Source of the DNA: Nocardiopsis terrae
GTDB taxonomy: Bacteria > Actinomycetota > Actinomycetes > Streptosporangiales > Streptosporangiaceae
NCBI RefSeq assembly: GCF_014651695.1
Contig: NZ_BMXJ01000002.1
Location: forward strand, 248,001 to 312,000
Length of the DNA stretch: 64,000 bases
Direction of reading: 5' to 3'
Notes under the pieces: model-generated
What the model saw: the letters and a program-made list of their open reading frames with translations, nothing else
Databases searched by the model: none
What the model was told of the DNA's origin: nothing
Part shown: piece after piece, positions 35,626 through 45,712 of the stretch
How positions within the stretch are numbered: the stretch's first letter is position 1
Layout of the letters: every line of letters begins with the position of its first letter
Translations under genes and position numbers: made by a program

Positions 35626-35723
35626 GACGAACAGGGTCGCGTGCCGGGGCGCACTACACAAGTGGAGCACGAACTCCCGCACACACGGTTGCCATATCGT
35701 CACATATACACAGAAACCTCTGC

Positions 35724-36239
35724 TCAGACTTGTGGGGCGCGTAGCCGCCCCGACACGTACTCCAGGGCCTGGGCGACGAGCGAGTCCAGGTCACCGCGCA
35801 CGTCCAGCTCCACGCCCGCCTCGTCCGGGCCGAGCCTTTGCAGCGCCTCCATCTGGGAGCGCAGGAGGGCGGGCGGCATGAAGTGGTCCTCCCTGGCCCC
35901 GATCCGCTCCCAGATCACCTCGGTGGGCCCGTGCAGGTGGAGGAAGCTCACCCCGGGGGCCCCGGTCCGCAACACGTCCCGGTAGGTGCGCTTGAGTGCG
36001 GAGCAGGCCATGGCCGTGGCCTCGCCCCGCTCCTCGTGTCCGGCGATCCACCCGGCCAGCTCGCGCAGCCAGGGCCACCGGTCCCGGTCGGCCAGCGGCA
36101 CCCCGGAGGACATCTTCGTGATGTTGGCCTCGGGGTGGAAGTCGTCGGCCTCCGCGAAGGGCAGCCCCAGCTGCTCGGCGACCCGTTCGGCGACACTGGT
36201 CTTACCGCTGCCAGATACGCCCATGAAGACAAAGTGCAT
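35724..36239 (-). CDS. gntK: Gluconokinase
   Basis: A 171-residue kinase from ATG 36239, with GGAGAG upstream. It has the P-loop GVSGSGKTS at residues 7-15, FAEADDFHPEANITKMSSGVPLADRDRWPWL, and CSALKRTYRDVLR, all diagnostic of GntK. It phosphorylates gluconate to 6-phosphogluconate, which enters the pentose phosphate pathway. It is divergent from the FCD-type regulator gene and neighbours gntP, forming a gluconate-use locus. Confidence 0.94.
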   Translation of the reverse strand: MHFVFMGVSGSGKTSVAERVAEQLGLPFAEADDFHPEANITKMSSGVPLADRDRWPWLRELAGWIAGHEERGEATAMACSALKRTYRDVLRTGAPGVSFLHLHGPTEVIWERIGAREDHFMPPALLRSQMEALQRLGPDEAGVELDVRGDLDSLVAQALEYVSGRLRAPQV

Positions 36240-36381
36240 GATCTCTCCGTGTCCTGGCTCGCCGCCCGGCCGCGACGCCGCCACCAATAGTGGTATCAAT
36301 CAATCCGGCTAGGCTTCAGCCTGAGACCCCGGCCGGACCCGGCCGGAGCGGACGAAACCTGGGAAGCAACGGGGAACGACG

Positions 36382-37095
36382 ATGGCGACCGAGCACCGAA
36401 CGCTGCACAACCGGGTGCTGGCGGTCCTCGGCCCCGCGATCGCCGGCGGGGAGTACGTGTCCGGGCACGCCTTCACCCTCCAGGGGCTGGAACAGGAGTT
36501 CGGGGTGTCCCGGACGGTCGCCCGCGAGGCGGTCCGCGTCCTGGAGTCGATGGGGCTGGTGGTCAGCCGGCCCAGGACCGGTATCCGGGTCAGGCCCCAG
36601 CGGGACTGGAGCGTCTTCGACCCGCAGCTGATCCGCTGGCGCCTGACCGGTTCGGGCCGGATGGAGCAGCTGCGCTCGCTCAACGAACTGCGCGCCGCGG
36701 TGGAACCGGGCGCCGCCGCCCTGGCCGCCGAACGCGGCCCCGCCGACGAGCGGGCCCAACTCGTGGTGGTGGCCGAGCAGATGTCCCGGACCGGCCGGGC
36801 CGGCGAGCTGGAGACCTTTCTCGAACTCGACGTGGTCTTCCACCGCCGCATCCTGGAGCTGTCCGGCAACGAGATGCTGTCCGGCCTGGCCGAGGTGGTG
36901 ACCGAGGTACTGGTCGGCCGTACCTCCTACGACCTGATGCCGCACAACCCCCGCCCGGAGGCCCTGCGCCTGCACACGGCGGTGGCACAGGCCATCCGGG
37001 ACGGGTTGCCCGACGTGGCCGAGGCGGCGATGCGGTCGATCGTCACCGAGGTCGCGGACGCCCTCAGGGGTGACGGCCCCCCGCCTTCGCCCTGA
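36382..37095 (+). CDS. GntR/FadR-type (FCD) transcriptional regulator, probable gluconate repressor
   Basis: A 237-residue regulator. The winged helix (about 1-75) contains LEQEFGVSRTVAREAVRVLESMGLVVSRPRTGIRV. The C-terminal FCD all-helical sensor domain has LRSLNELRAAVEPGAAALAA and LELDVVFHRRILELSGN, with Asp and His positions that fit a metal-ligand site. It lies between gntK and gntP and probably senses gluconate or a phosphorylated derivative. A perfect palindrome upstream of gntP is the best candidate operator. Confidence 0.88.
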   Translation: MATEHRTLHNRVLAVLGPAIAGGEYVSGHAFTLQGLEQEFGVSRTVAREAVRVLESMGLVVSRPRTGIRVRPQRDWSVFDPQLIRWRLTGSGRMEQLRSLNELRAAVEPGAAALAAERGPADERAQLVVVAEQMSRTGRAGELETFLELDVVFHRRILELSGNEMLSGLAEVVTEVLVGRTSYDLMPHNPRPEALRLHTAVAQAIRDGLPDVAEAAMRSIVTEVADALRGDGPPPSP

Positions 37096-37119
37096 CCCGG
37101 AGCCCGCCCGCGCCCCGGG

Positions 37120-38496
37120 TCACAGGATCAGGTGGAGGCCGAAGGCGAACCCGAAGCCGACGAAGCCGATCAGGGTCTCCATCACGGTCCAGGTCCTGAG
37201 CGTGGTCCTGACGTCCATCCCCAGGAAACGGCCGACCAGCCAGAACCCGGAGTCGTTGACGTGTGAGAGCGCCGTCGCACCGGAGGCGATGGCGATCACG
37301 ATCAGGGCCAGGTCGATCGAGCTGAGTCCGGAGGTGTTCTGCACGGCCGGGGCGACCAGGCCGGCGGCCGTGGTGAGGGCGACCGTGGCCGACCCCTGTG
37401 CGACACGCAGCGCGAGGGCGATGACGAACGCCGCGACGATGACCGGCATCCCGGTGGACTCCAGGCTGCTCGCGAGTGCGTCACCGATCCCGCTGGTACG
37501 CAGGACGCCGCCGAACATACCGCCGGCGCCGGTGATGAGGATGATGCCGCAGACGGGACCGAGCGCGCCGCCGACGATCTCCTCGACCCGCTGCCGGGTG
37601 AAGCGGCCCCTGCTGAGCACGGCCATCGCGTAGAGGACGGTGATGAGCAGAGCGATGGGCGTCTGGCCGAGCAGCAGCAGTGACTGGACCCAGACGGCGC
37701 CCTCGGACAGGGTCCCGGTGGCGACGAGGGTTCCGGTGCCGGTGTTGGCGAAGATGAGCAGCATCGGCAGCAGCAGGATGCTGAGGACCGTGGCCAGACG
37801 CGGCGGGTCCTCGTGGTTGACCTCGCCCTCGGGAGTGACGTCGTCGGGGGCGGGAAGTTCGAACCGCCGGCCCGCCCAGAGGCCGTAGAGGTAGCTGGCC
37901 AGGTACCAGGTGGGGATGGCCAGGACCGCGCCCACCAGCAGGGTGAGGCCCATGTCCGCGCCGATCTCGACGGCGGCGGTGACCGGACCGGGGTGCGGCG
38001 GCACGAAGGCGTGCATGACCGCGAAGGCGCCCGCCGTGGGCAGGGCGTAGGTGAGCACGGAGCCGCCGAGGCGGCGGGCCACGCTGAAGACGATCGGCAG
38101 CATGACCACGAGGCCGACGTCGAAGAAGATCGGGAAGCCGAAGAGCAGCGAGGCCGCGCCGAGCGCCAGGGGCGCGCGCTTCTCGCCGAACAGCTTGATG
38201 AGCGCCCCGGCGAGGACGGCCGCACCGCCGGTGACCTCCAGCATGCGGCCGATCATCACGCCCAGCCCCACGAGCAGGGCCACGTTGGCGAGCGTGCCGC
38301 CGAACCCGTCGAGGAGGGTGGGCACCACCCCGTCGACCGGGATCCCCGCCGCGAGGGCGGTGAGCACGCTGACCAGGACCAGCGCGATGAACGCGTGCAG
38401 CTTGAAGCGGATGATCAGGAACAGCAGGAGCGCGATGGCCCCTGCCGCGATCCCGAGGAGGGGACCCGTGCCGTAGACGGGTGCGAAGTTCTCCAC
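37120..38496 (-). CDS. gntP: Gluconate:proton symporter, GntP family
   Basis: A 458-residue membrane protein from GTG 38496, with GGAAGG seven bases upstream. About 12-14 helices are expected. FDGFGGTLANVALLVGLGVMIG-like and FGFPIFFDVGLVVMLPIVFS segments, GGMFGGVLRTSGIG, and HVNDSGFWLVGRFLGMDVRTTLRTW are family signatures. It takes up gluconate for GntK. It is convergent with the regulator gene (24-base gap). Confidence 0.93.
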   Translation of the reverse strand: MENFAPVYGTGPLLGIAAGAIALLLFLIIRFKLHAFIALVLVSVLTALAAGIPVDGVVPTLLDGFGGTLANVALLVGLGVMIGRMLEVTGGAAVLAGALIKLFGEKRAPLALGAASLLFGFPIFFDVGLVVMLPIVFSVARRLGGSVLTYALPTAGAFAVMHAFVPPHPGPVTAAVEIGADMGLTLLVGAVLAIPTWYLASYLYGLWAGRRFELPAPDDVTPEGEVNHEDPPRLATVLSILLLPMLLIFANTGTGTLVATGTLSEGAVWVQSLLLLGQTPIALLITVLYAMAVLSRGRFTRQRVEEIVGGALGPVCGIILITGAGGMFGGVLRTSGIGDALASSLESTGMPVIVAAFVIALALRVAQGSATVALTTAAGLVAPAVQNTSGLSSIDLALIVIAIASGATALSHVNDSGFWLVGRFLGMDVRTTLRTWTVMETLIGFVGFGFAFGLHLIL

Positions 38497-38579
38497 GACG
38501 GAGCCTTCCAGTGGACGGGACGGTGGTGCTCGGCCGTGCCGGAACACGCCCTTGACCTGCTCTTGGAGCAGGCCCCGAG

Positions 38580-38594
38580 AATGGTAATACCATT
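38580..38594 (-). promoter_or_regulatory. Palindrome upstream of gntP
   Basis: AATGGTAATACCATT is a perfect odd-length palindrome, 84-98 bases upstream of the gntP start. A TGGTA-N-TACCA core is a typical FadR/FCD-type operator shape. The related half-site TGGTATCA occurs at 36291-36298 between gntK and the regulator. Confidence 0.55.
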
Positions 38595-38729
38595 TGTGAT
38601 CCCATGTGAACTCAGGCTTCGATTTTGTGATGGAGGCGCAGGTCACAGGGCTGGAATCCGTGGGAGGCACCCCTCGACGCGGCCTTCCCGCCGACCTCCT
38701 GGAGTGCTCCCGCGCCCCGGCGCTCCCCC

Positions 38730-38763
38730 GCCCGCGGGGCACGACCGCCCGCGGGGCACGACC
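38730..38763. repeat. 17-bp tandem duplication
   Basis: GCCCGCGGGGCACGACC occurs twice head to tail (38730-38746 and 38747-38763). It appears to be a simple local duplication in non-coding DNA. Confidence 0.8.
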
Positions 38764-38903
38764 GCCGCGGGCCGGTGCCCCGCCCGGGGCAGAACGGTTT
38801 TTTCATGGCACCGGCGAATAAAACCGGAGCTGCTCGCAGCGGCCTCCGGGGGCCCGGTTTCCGAAAATTGACACCCCTGCGCCCCAGCCCCCAACCTCGT
38901 GCC

Positions 38904-39533
38904 ATGGACGCTGAGCCCCGCACCCCCCTCCACCTGGCTGTCTACGACCAGATGGCCGACTGGCAGTACGGCCACGCGGTCGCGCACGTGCGTGCGGGCA
39001 TCGGTCCGCACGGGGCCGGGAGCCGCCGGGTCCTCACGGTGGGGTTCACCGGGGCACCGGTCACGACGGCGGGCGGGCTCACCGTTCTGCCGGACCTCGC
39101 GCTGCCGCAGCTCAAGCCCTCGGCCAGCGCGATGCTGGTGTTGCCGGGCGCCCCCGAGTGGGACACCTCCCCCGAGATGATGGCCCCGCTGGCCTCGGCG
39201 GCGGGCATCTTCCTGGACGCCGGAATCCCGGTCGCCGCGGTCGGTGACGCCACCGCGGGGCTGGCCCGGGAGGGCCTGCTCGACCACCGGGACCACACCG
39301 GCACCCGGGAGAAACTGCTGGCGACGGGGTACGCGGGCGCGCACCGGTACCGGTCGGAACCGGCGGTCACCGACACCGACCTCGTCACCGCCGGGCCCAC
39401 CGCCGCCGTGGAGTTCGCCCGCGAGGTCCTCGCCAGGCTCGACGCCCACACCTCCCGCACACTGGACGCCTGGTACCGGCTGCACGCCCTGCACGACCGG
39501 AGCGCCCGACTGACCCTGGCGGACGAGGGCTGA
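38904..39533 (+). CDS. DJ-1/PfpI-family protein lacking the nucleophilic cysteine
   Basis: A 209-residue protein from ATG 38904. It has the DJ-1/PfpI fold pattern: [19 protein letters not shown] at the N-terminus, [13 protein letters not shown], then [22 protein letters not shown]. Relatives have Cys in the elbow (AIC-GAT); here that position is Gly114, so amidotransferase or glyoxalase chemistry is unlikely. [11 protein letters not shown] ends the protein. It may be a regulatory or binding member. There is no ribosome site, so it may be leaderless. It is upstream of and co-directional with threonine aldolase (94-base gap). Confidence 0.78.
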   Translation: MDAEPRTPLHLAVYDQMADWQYGHAVAHVRAGIGPHGAGSRRVLTVGFTGAPVTTAGGLTVLPDLALPQLKPSASAMLVLPGAPEWDTSPEMMAPLASAAGIFLDAGIPVAAVGDATAGLAREGLLDHRDHTGTREKLLATGYAGAHRYRSEPAVTDTDLVTAGPTAAVEFAREVLARLDAHTSRTLDAWYRLHALHDRSARLTLADEG

Positions 39534-39627
39534 TCCGCACCTGGCGGAACCCGGTCGCCGCCCGCCCCAGTATCGTCGGGGCAGCACCGCGTACTCGCGA
39601 CGGCACCGCACCACACCGGGGGAACCC

Positions 39628-40632
<1,005 letters not shown>

Positions 40633-40775
40633 GGGTGCTCGCCCGGTGTGACCGAATCGGCGCCTCAGGGAGCCTCGCAGGTCAGCGCGGTGGGCCGTCG
40701 GTACACTTGGCCGGTCGCGCGCGAACACGAGGCACCTGGAGGTGTTGCGCATCACATCGCGTAGTAGCATCGAGC

Positions 40776-40792
40776 GTATGACATTGTCGTAC
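40776..40792. promoter_or_regulatory. GylR operator candidate 1 (upstream of gylR)
   Basis: GTATGACATTGTCGTAC is a 17-base palindrome of form GTAYGACA-W-TGTCRTAC, ending 20 bases before the gylR start, so it probably autoregulates. Related sequences occur at 41788, 45475 and 45610. Confidence 0.65.
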
Positions 40793-40812
40793 TAGAGAGT
40801 GGTAGCACCGCA

Positions 40813-41601
40813 ATGCCGGGAAGAATCCAGTCCATCGAACGCGCCGCCGCGATCCTCCGGCTCCTGGCCAGTGGCGCCCGCGGACTGAGCCTGGCGGAGG
40901 TCTCCCGCTCCCTCGAACTGCCGAAGGGCACCGCCCTGGGCATCCTGCGCACGCTCCAGCACGTGGGCTTCGTGGAGCAGGACCCGGAGTCCGGCCGCTA
41001 CCGGCTGGGCGGCGGGATGCTCAGCCTGGGCACCCGCTACCTGGACGGCAACGAACTGCGCACCCGGGCGCTGAACTGGGCCGACACCCTCGCCTCGCGC
41101 AGCGGGGAGAGTGTGCGCATCGGCACTCTGCACAAGCACCAGGTCCTGGTGGTGCACCACGTCTTCCGCCCGGACTCCACCCGGCAGACCCTGGACGTGG
41201 GAACCCTGCTGCCGCTGCACGCGACCGCGCTGGGCAAGGTGCTGATGGCCTTCGACCCGCTGGCGGTTCCCGAGGAGGTCGCCTCGGTGGAGCCCGACTC
41301 ACCGGTGGAGCTGACCGCCTTCACCAGGCACACCGTCACGTCCATGGCCTCGCTGGAGGGACGGCTGACCGCAATCCGGGACAGCGGCTGGGGCTGGGAG
41401 GCCGAGGAACTGGTCGACGGCGAGGTCTCCATCGCCGCGCCCATCCGCGACCGGCGCGGAGTCACCGTCGGCGCCATCGGAGTGCGCGGCGCCGTCGAGC
41501 GGCTGCGCAGCGGCGACGGCAAACCCGACATGGAGCAGGTCTCCTACGTGCGCGACGCCGCCCGGGCCATCTCCCGCGAACTGGGCGCCACACCCTACTG
41601 A
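40813..41601 (+). CDS. gylR: IclR-family regulator of glycerol genes (GylR-like)
   Basis: A 262-residue IclR protein. The N-terminal winged helix (about 1-65) has IQSIERAAAILRLLA, LSLAEVSRSLELPKGTALGILRTL and GRYRLGGGML. The C-terminal sensor domain includes VGTLLPLHATALGKVLMAF and VSIAAPIRDRRGVTVGAIGV. It lies directly upstream of glpK and shares a palindrome with the glycerol genes, which is the arrangement of GylR in streptomycetes. Glycerol 3-phosphate is the expected inducer (known for the family, inferred here). Confidence 0.88.
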   Translation: MPGRIQSIERAAAILRLLASGARGLSLAEVSRSLELPKGTALGILRTLQHVGFVEQDPESGRYRLGGGMLSLGTRYLDGNELRTRALNWADTLASRSGESVRIGTLHKHQVLVVHHVFRPDSTRQTLDVGTLLPLHATALGKVLMAFDPLAVPEEVASVEPDSPVELTAFTRHTVTSMASLEGRLTAIRDSGWGWEAEELVDGEVSIAAPIRDRRGVTVGAIGVRGAVERLRSGDGKPDMEQVSYVRDAARAISRELGATPY

Positions 41602-41640
41602 GCGCCCGGGGCGGCGGGTGTGCCGCCGAAGGACCGCCCG

Positions 41641-41668
41641 ACCGCACCGCGGGACTCCCCGGTGCGGT
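41641..41668 (+). terminator. Stem-loop after gylR
   Basis: Nine-base perfect arms (41641-41649 and 41660-41668) around a 10-base loop, 40 bases past the gylR stop. Confidence 0.45.
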
Positions 41669-41787
41669 GCTTCCGCGACTCCGCTCCCCCTGAGACAGTA
41701 ACCATCCGAACACGTGATCCACGCGACACGATTACGTCACGCTGCCTTGACACGGGCAGGAAAGTCGGATGAAACTTACGCCTAATC

Positions 41788-41804
41788 ATACGTCAATGTC
41801 GTAC
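41788..41804 (+). promoter_or_regulatory. GylR operator candidate 2 (upstream of glpK)
   Basis: ATACGTCAATGTCGTAC keeps the TGTCGTAC half perfectly and the other half partly. It lies about 35 bases downstream of a TTGACA -35-like box (41747-41752) and 86-103 bases before the glpK start, a repressor-like position. Confidence 0.6.
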
Positions 41805-41890
41805 ATCGTGCGGGGTCAACCGCTACTTGCGCACCGACCGAGAATCAACCGAGTCCGCACCCAGAGCCGTTCTCCTGAAGGCGAGCACCG

Positions 41891-43390
41891 ATGAGTCAGC
41901 AGTACGTCGCCGCGATCGACCAGGGCACCACGTCGAGCCGCTGCATCCTCTTCGACCGGGACGGGCGCATCGTCTCGGTCGACCAACGAGAGCACCGTCA
42001 GATCTTCCCGCAGCCGGGGTGGGTGGAACACGACGCCCTGGAGATCTGGACCAACGTCGAGGCGGTGGTCCAGGAGTCCCTGCAGAAGAGTGACATCACC
42101 CCGGACCAGGTCGCCGCGATCGGCATCACCAACCAGCGCGAGACCACCCTGCTGTGGGACCGCGAGACCGGCGAGCCCGTCCACAACGCCATCGTCTGGC
42201 AGGACACCCGGACCGACGACCTCGCGCGCGAGCTCGGCGCCGAGGAGGGCCAGGACCGCTTCCGCCCCAAGTGCGGCCTGCCCCTGGCCACCTACTTCTC
42301 CGGCCCCAAGATCCGCTGGCTCCTCGACAACGTCGAGGGGGTGCGCGAGCGGGCCGAGCGCGGCGAGCTGCTGTTCGGCACCATGGACACCTGGCTCATC
42401 TGGAAGCTGACCGGCCGCCACGTCACCGACGTGACCAACGCCAGCCGCACCATGCTGATGAACCTGGCCACCCTGGAGTGGGACCCCGAGATCCTGGAGG
42501 CCATGCAGATCCCGTCCAGCCTGCTGCCGGAGATCCGCTCCTCCTCCGAGGTCTACGGCGAGGCCCGGGGCTACCTGGCCGGCACGCCCGTGGCCGCCTC
42601 GCTGGGTGACCAGCACGCCGCCCTGTTCGGCCAGACCTGCTTCGACGAGGGTGACGTCAAGGGCACCTACGGCACCGGCACCTTCCTGGTGATGAACACC
42701 GGAACCGAGCCCGTGACCTCGACCAACGGCCTGCTCACCACGCTGGGCTACAAGATCGGCGACGCACCGGCCGTGTACGCCCTGGAAGGCTCCATCGCGG
42801 TCACCGGTTCCCTGGTCCAGTGGCTCCGCGACAACCTGGGGCTGATCTCCACCGCACCCGAGATCGAAACGCTCGCGCTCTCGGTGGAGGACAACGGCGG
42901 CTGCTACGTCGTCCCCGCCTTCTCCGGGCTGTTCGCGCCGCACTGGCGCGGCGACGCCCGGGGCGTGATCGCCGGGCTGACCGGTTACGTCAACAAGGGC
43001 CACATCGCCCGTGCCGTCCTGGAGGCCTCGGCCTGGCAGACCCGTGAGGTCGTCGACGCCATGAACGCCGACTCCCAGCTCGACCTGACCACGCTGAAGG
43101 TCGACGGCGGCATGACCGCGGACAACCTGCTCATGCAGATCCTGTCCGACGTGCTGGACGCCGAGGTCGTCCGACCGATGGTCGCCGAGACCACCTGCCT
43201 GGGCGCGGCGTACGCGGCGGGGCTCGCCGTGGGCTACTGGCCCGACGTGGAGACCCTGCGCGCCAACTGGCACAAGGCCGCCGAGTGGAACCCGAAGATG
43301 GACCCCGAGGTCCGCGAGCGCGAGTACCACAACTGGAACAAGGCTGTGCAGCGCACCCTGGGCTGGGTCGAGCACAAGGACGACAAGTAA
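41891..43390 (+). CDS. glpK: Glycerol kinase
   Basis: A 499-residue FGGY kinase. [16 protein letters not shown] is the N-terminal phosphate-binding signature. [46 protein letters not shown] and [21 protein letters not shown] are all family hallmarks. [14 protein letters not shown] and [17 protein letters not shown] form the ATP site. It converts imported glycerol to glycerol 3-phosphate, the substrate of GlpD. It precedes glpF, separated by two hairpins. Confidence 0.97.
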   Translation: MSQQYVAAIDQGTTSSRCILFDRDGRIVSVDQREHRQIFPQPGWVEHDALEIWTNVEAVVQESLQKSDITPDQVAAIGITNQRETTLLWDRETGEPVHNAIVWQDTRTDDLARELGAEEGQDRFRPKCGLPLATYFSGPKIRWLLDNVEGVRERAERGELLFGTMDTWLIWKLTGRHVTDVTNASRTMLMNLATLEWDPEILEAMQIPSSLLPEIRSSSEVYGEARGYLAGTPVAASLGDQHAALFGQTCFDEGDVKGTYGTGTFLVMNTGTEPVTSTNGLLTTLGYKIGDAPAVYALEGSIAVTGSLVQWLRDNLGLISTAPEIETLALSVEDNGGCYVVPAFSGLFAPHWRGDARGVIAGLTGYVNKGHIARAVLEASAWQTREVVDAMNADSQLDLTTLKVDGGMTADNLLMQILSDVLDAEVVRPMVAETTCLGAAYAAGLAVGYWPDVETLRANWHKAAEWNPKMDPEVREREYHNWNKAVQRTLGWVEHKDDK

Positions 43391-43423
43391 CGGGGCGAAC
43401 GCTCCCCGCCTCCCACACACACG

Positions 43424-43471
43424 ACCGCGCCCCAGGGACACTAGCGCCAACTGGAACCCCTGGGGCGCGGT
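43424..43471 (+). terminator. Stem-loop between glpK and glpF
   Basis: Perfect 14-base arms (43424-43437 and 43458-43471) with a 20-base loop, 34 bases past the glpK stop. A smaller hairpin (43475-43495; GGGACACC-TGTCC-GGTGTCCC) follows directly. Either a partial terminator or attenuator lies before glpF. Confidence 0.6.
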
Positions 43472-43607
43472 TCGGGGACACCTGTCCGGTGTCCCTCCCC
43501 CATCAACTCGTGACGGGTGAGTCCGATTATGCCTGTGGTGGAACGGTTCCGTCCCCCTGGCAGGGCACTCCCGTGACTCGGCTGCCCCGCACGGGGCGGA
43601 GGTCCCC

Positions 43608-44357
43608 ATGGTCTATCTGGCAGAGTTCGTCGGTACGGCGATCCTGATCCTTCTCGGCGGCGGCGTCGTCGCCGGCGTCTCGCTCGCTCGGTCCAAGGCC
43701 CTCAACGGGGGCTGGATCGTGGTGACGTTCGGCTGGGGTATGGCGGTCGCGATGGCCGTCTACGTGGTCGGCACCACCAGCGGCGCCCACATCAACCCCG
43801 CGGTCACCGTCGGCCTCGCCAGTATCGGCGAGTTCGACTGGACCATGGTGCCCGGCTACCTCGGCGCCCAGGTCGCCGGCGCCTTCTTCGGCGCCTGCCT
43901 GGTCTACCTGGTCTACCTGGCGCACTGGGAGCACACCGAGGACGCCGACGCCAAGCTCGGCGTGTTCAGCACCTCGCCCGGGGTGCGCCGCCCGGTCGCC
44001 AACCTCGTCACCGAGGTCATCGGTACCGCGATGCTGGTGCTGGGCATCCTCGGCATCGGAGCCAACGAGGGTTCGGTGACCCAGGGAGACGCCGACCTGT
44101 CCGCCCTGTTCGCCCACGGCCTGTCCCCGCTGCTGGTCGGCCTGTTGGTGCTCGCGATCGGCCTGTCCCTCGGCGGCCCCACCGGGTACGCCATCAACCC
44201 GGCCCGCGACCTGGGCCCGCGCATCGCGCACGCGCTGCTGCCGATCCCGGGCAAGGGCTCCTCCGACTGGGGTTACGCCTGGATCCCGGTGGTCGGCCCT
44301 CTGCTGGGCGGCGTGATCGGCGCCTGGATCTGGAACCTGACCGGTTTCGGGGGCTGA
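43608..44357 (+). CDS. glpF: Glycerol uptake facilitator, MIP/aquaporin family
   Basis: A 249-residue channel with six helices and both half-helix signatures: HINPAVTVG near residue 65 and INPARDLGPR near 200 (the Asp after the second NPA-like box favours glycerol). Start ATG 43608 follows GGCGGAGG. It lets glycerol enter by diffusion for GlpK to trap. The gene is downstream of glpK and convergent with the XRE regulator gene. Confidence 0.95.
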   Translation: MVYLAEFVGTAILILLGGGVVAGVSLARSKALNGGWIVVTFGWGMAVAMAVYVVGTTSGAHINPAVTVGLASIGEFDWTMVPGYLGAQVAGAFFGACLVYLVYLAHWEHTEDADAKLGVFSTSPGVRRPVANLVTEVIGTAMLVLGILGIGANEGSVTQGDADLSALFAHGLSPLLVGLLVLAIGLSLGGPTGYAINPARDLGPRIAHALLPIPGKGSSDWGYAWIPVVGPLLGGVIGAWIWNLTGFGG

Positions 44358-44378
44358 TCGGCCCCTCCTCCGCGCTCC

Positions 44379-44410
44379 CGGGGGCGCCCGGCTCGGGCCG
44401 GGCGCCCCCG
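44379..44410. terminator. Stem-loop between glpF and the XRE regulator
   Basis: Perfect 13-base arms (44379-44391 and 44398-44410) with a 6-base loop, between the converging stops at 44357 and 44436. Confidence 0.7.
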
Positions 44411-44435
44411 ACGTGTTCGGGGTGACCGGTCCGCC

Positions 44436-45278
44436 CTACGAGCTCAGGTGGACCTCCTCCAGGTAGTCGAGGGTCTCCCCCGGCCTGAGGGCGACCAGCC
44501 TGAGGTGGTTGACCAGGTTCTGGTACCGGGCCACGTCGTCGGGCTCCTCCAGGTAGATGCCGTCGGTCGCGGTCTCCAGGAAGACGACGGTGGGGTCGAT
44601 GGTGTCGGGGAACTCCAGGATCACGCAGGAGCCCCCGCACCCGGGGTTGAGCTTGGCCGCCCTGGTCATCTGCACGGTGACGTTGGGACGCTGGGCCATC
44701 TCCAGGATGTGCTTCACCTGGGTGCGCCGGACCTCGGGGTGATCGGTCAGGCGCAGCAGGGAGCCCTCGTCGAAGATCGCCCACAGCTCCGGCGGGTCCT
44801 GGTCCTGGAGGATCCGCTGCCGGGTCATCCGGGCGTCGACGGCCCGGCGGATCTCCTGGGGGTTGGCCAGGCAGGACTGCGCGGTGACCGTCATGTACTC
44901 CGGGACCTGGAGGAGTCCGGGGATCATCAGGGGCTGCCAGGTCGTGATGGACCGGGCTTCGGTCTCGAAGCCGACGAACCTGGCCGCGAGGACGTCCCGG
45001 TACCGCGTCCACCAGCCGCGTTCGAGCGACTGCCGGCACAGGTCCAGGATCTCGTCGAACTCTCTGCCCCGCGGCACCTCGCACGCGTCCAGGATCGATC
45101 TGACCTCCTGGAGGCTGGGGCGCTTCTTCACCCCGGACTCGATGTTGGAGTACGTGGACTTGGACAGGCCCGCGTCCGCCGCGGCCTCTTCGCTGGTCTT
45201 GCGGACGGCGAGCCGGACGCGCCTGAGTTCGGCGGAGAGCCGGCGCCGCCGGATCGTGGGTGAGTACCTAGTGGCCAT
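44436..45278 (-). CDS. XRE-family regulator with DUF5753 domain
   Basis: About 280 residues; start ATG 45278, with ATG 45290 possible (neither has a clear ribosome site). The HTH (about residues 10-75) has RRLSAELRRVRLAVRKTSEEAAADAGLSKSTYSNIESG. DUF5753 follows, with WQPLMIPGLLQVPEYM, IFDEGSLLRL and TATDGIYLEEPDDVARYQ. Such actinobacterial regulators often pair with a small DUF397 gene; none is present here. It sits, in reverse orientation, between glpF and glpD, so it interrupts the glycerol locus. Confidence 0.88.
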   Translation of the reverse strand: MATRYSPTIRRRRLSAELRRVRLAVRKTSEEAAADAGLSKSTYSNIESGVKKRPSLQEVRSILDACEVPRGREFDEILDLCRQSLERGWWTRYRDVLAARFVGFETEARSITTWQPLMIPGLLQVPEYMTVTAQSCLANPQEIRRAVDARMTRQRILQDQDPPELWAIFDEGSLLRLTDHPEVRRTQVKHILEMAQRPNVTVQMTRAAKLNPGCGGSCVILEFPDTIDPTVVFLETATDGIYLEEPDDVARYQNLVNHLRLVALRPGETLDYLEEVHLSS

Positions 45279-45474
45279 GATGTCGTTCATCGTAGGACCG
45301 GAGATGCCCCCCAAGTGGGGCAATCCGGGGAACCCGGAGTCCAGACATCGCTTCGTCTCGCAAAACCTGGACGCCATCTTCTCAGAACCCGGATTCCAGC
45401 TTCATTCTGATCGAGCCCCGCCCCGGCACCTCCGGCGGGAGCCCGCCCCGACACCCCCTCCGCCCAGAGTAAGC

Positions 45475-45491
45475 GTTCGACAATGCCGAAC
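45475..45491. promoter_or_regulatory. GylR operator candidate 3 (upstream of glpD)
   Basis: GTTCGACAATGCCGAAC is a 17-base palindrome with the same centre as the site at 40776 and arms GTTCGRCA/TGYCGAAC. It lies 238 bases before glpD and about 200 bases before the XRE gene start, so either could be the target. Confidence 0.5.
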
Positions 45492-45609
45492 TCCAGGAAC
45501 AGTAAGCAACACCCCGAACCCCTTGGGTAACAACCACCCCTTTCTCCACGGTCCAGAACCGGGACACTCCAGGGGACTCGCGCCAATAGCGGTGCCCATC
45601 TTCACCAAC

Positions 45610-45638
45610 GTTCGGCATTGTCGTATCATGCATACGAC
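45610..45638. promoter_or_regulatory. GylR operator candidate 4 (upstream of glpD)
   Basis: GTTCGGCATTGTCGTAT (45610-45626) combines the left half of site 3 with the right half of site 1. A reversed half ATACGAC follows at 45632-45638, making GTCGTAT-CATGC-ATACGAC as a second dyad. It lies 75-103 bases before the glpD start. Confidence 0.6.
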
Positions 45639-45712
45639 GCCCACCTGAATCGTGGAGCCCGTTCAGGTACGTGCGGTAACCGCCCCCCTTCCCAACGGAC
45701 GGAGCACCAGCC

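Larger units (their letters stand above)
38497..38903. other. Intergenic region between gntP and the DJ-1-like gene
   Basis: It contains the gntP operator-like palindrome, a 17-bp tandem duplication at 38730-38763, and an AT-richer tract near 38790-38880. No further gene was found. Confidence 0.5.
45279..45712. other. Intergenic region between the XRE gene and glpD
   Basis: 434 bases, AT-richer than its surroundings. It carries two GylR-type palindromes and presumably the divergent promoters. I see no further gene. Confidence 0.6.
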
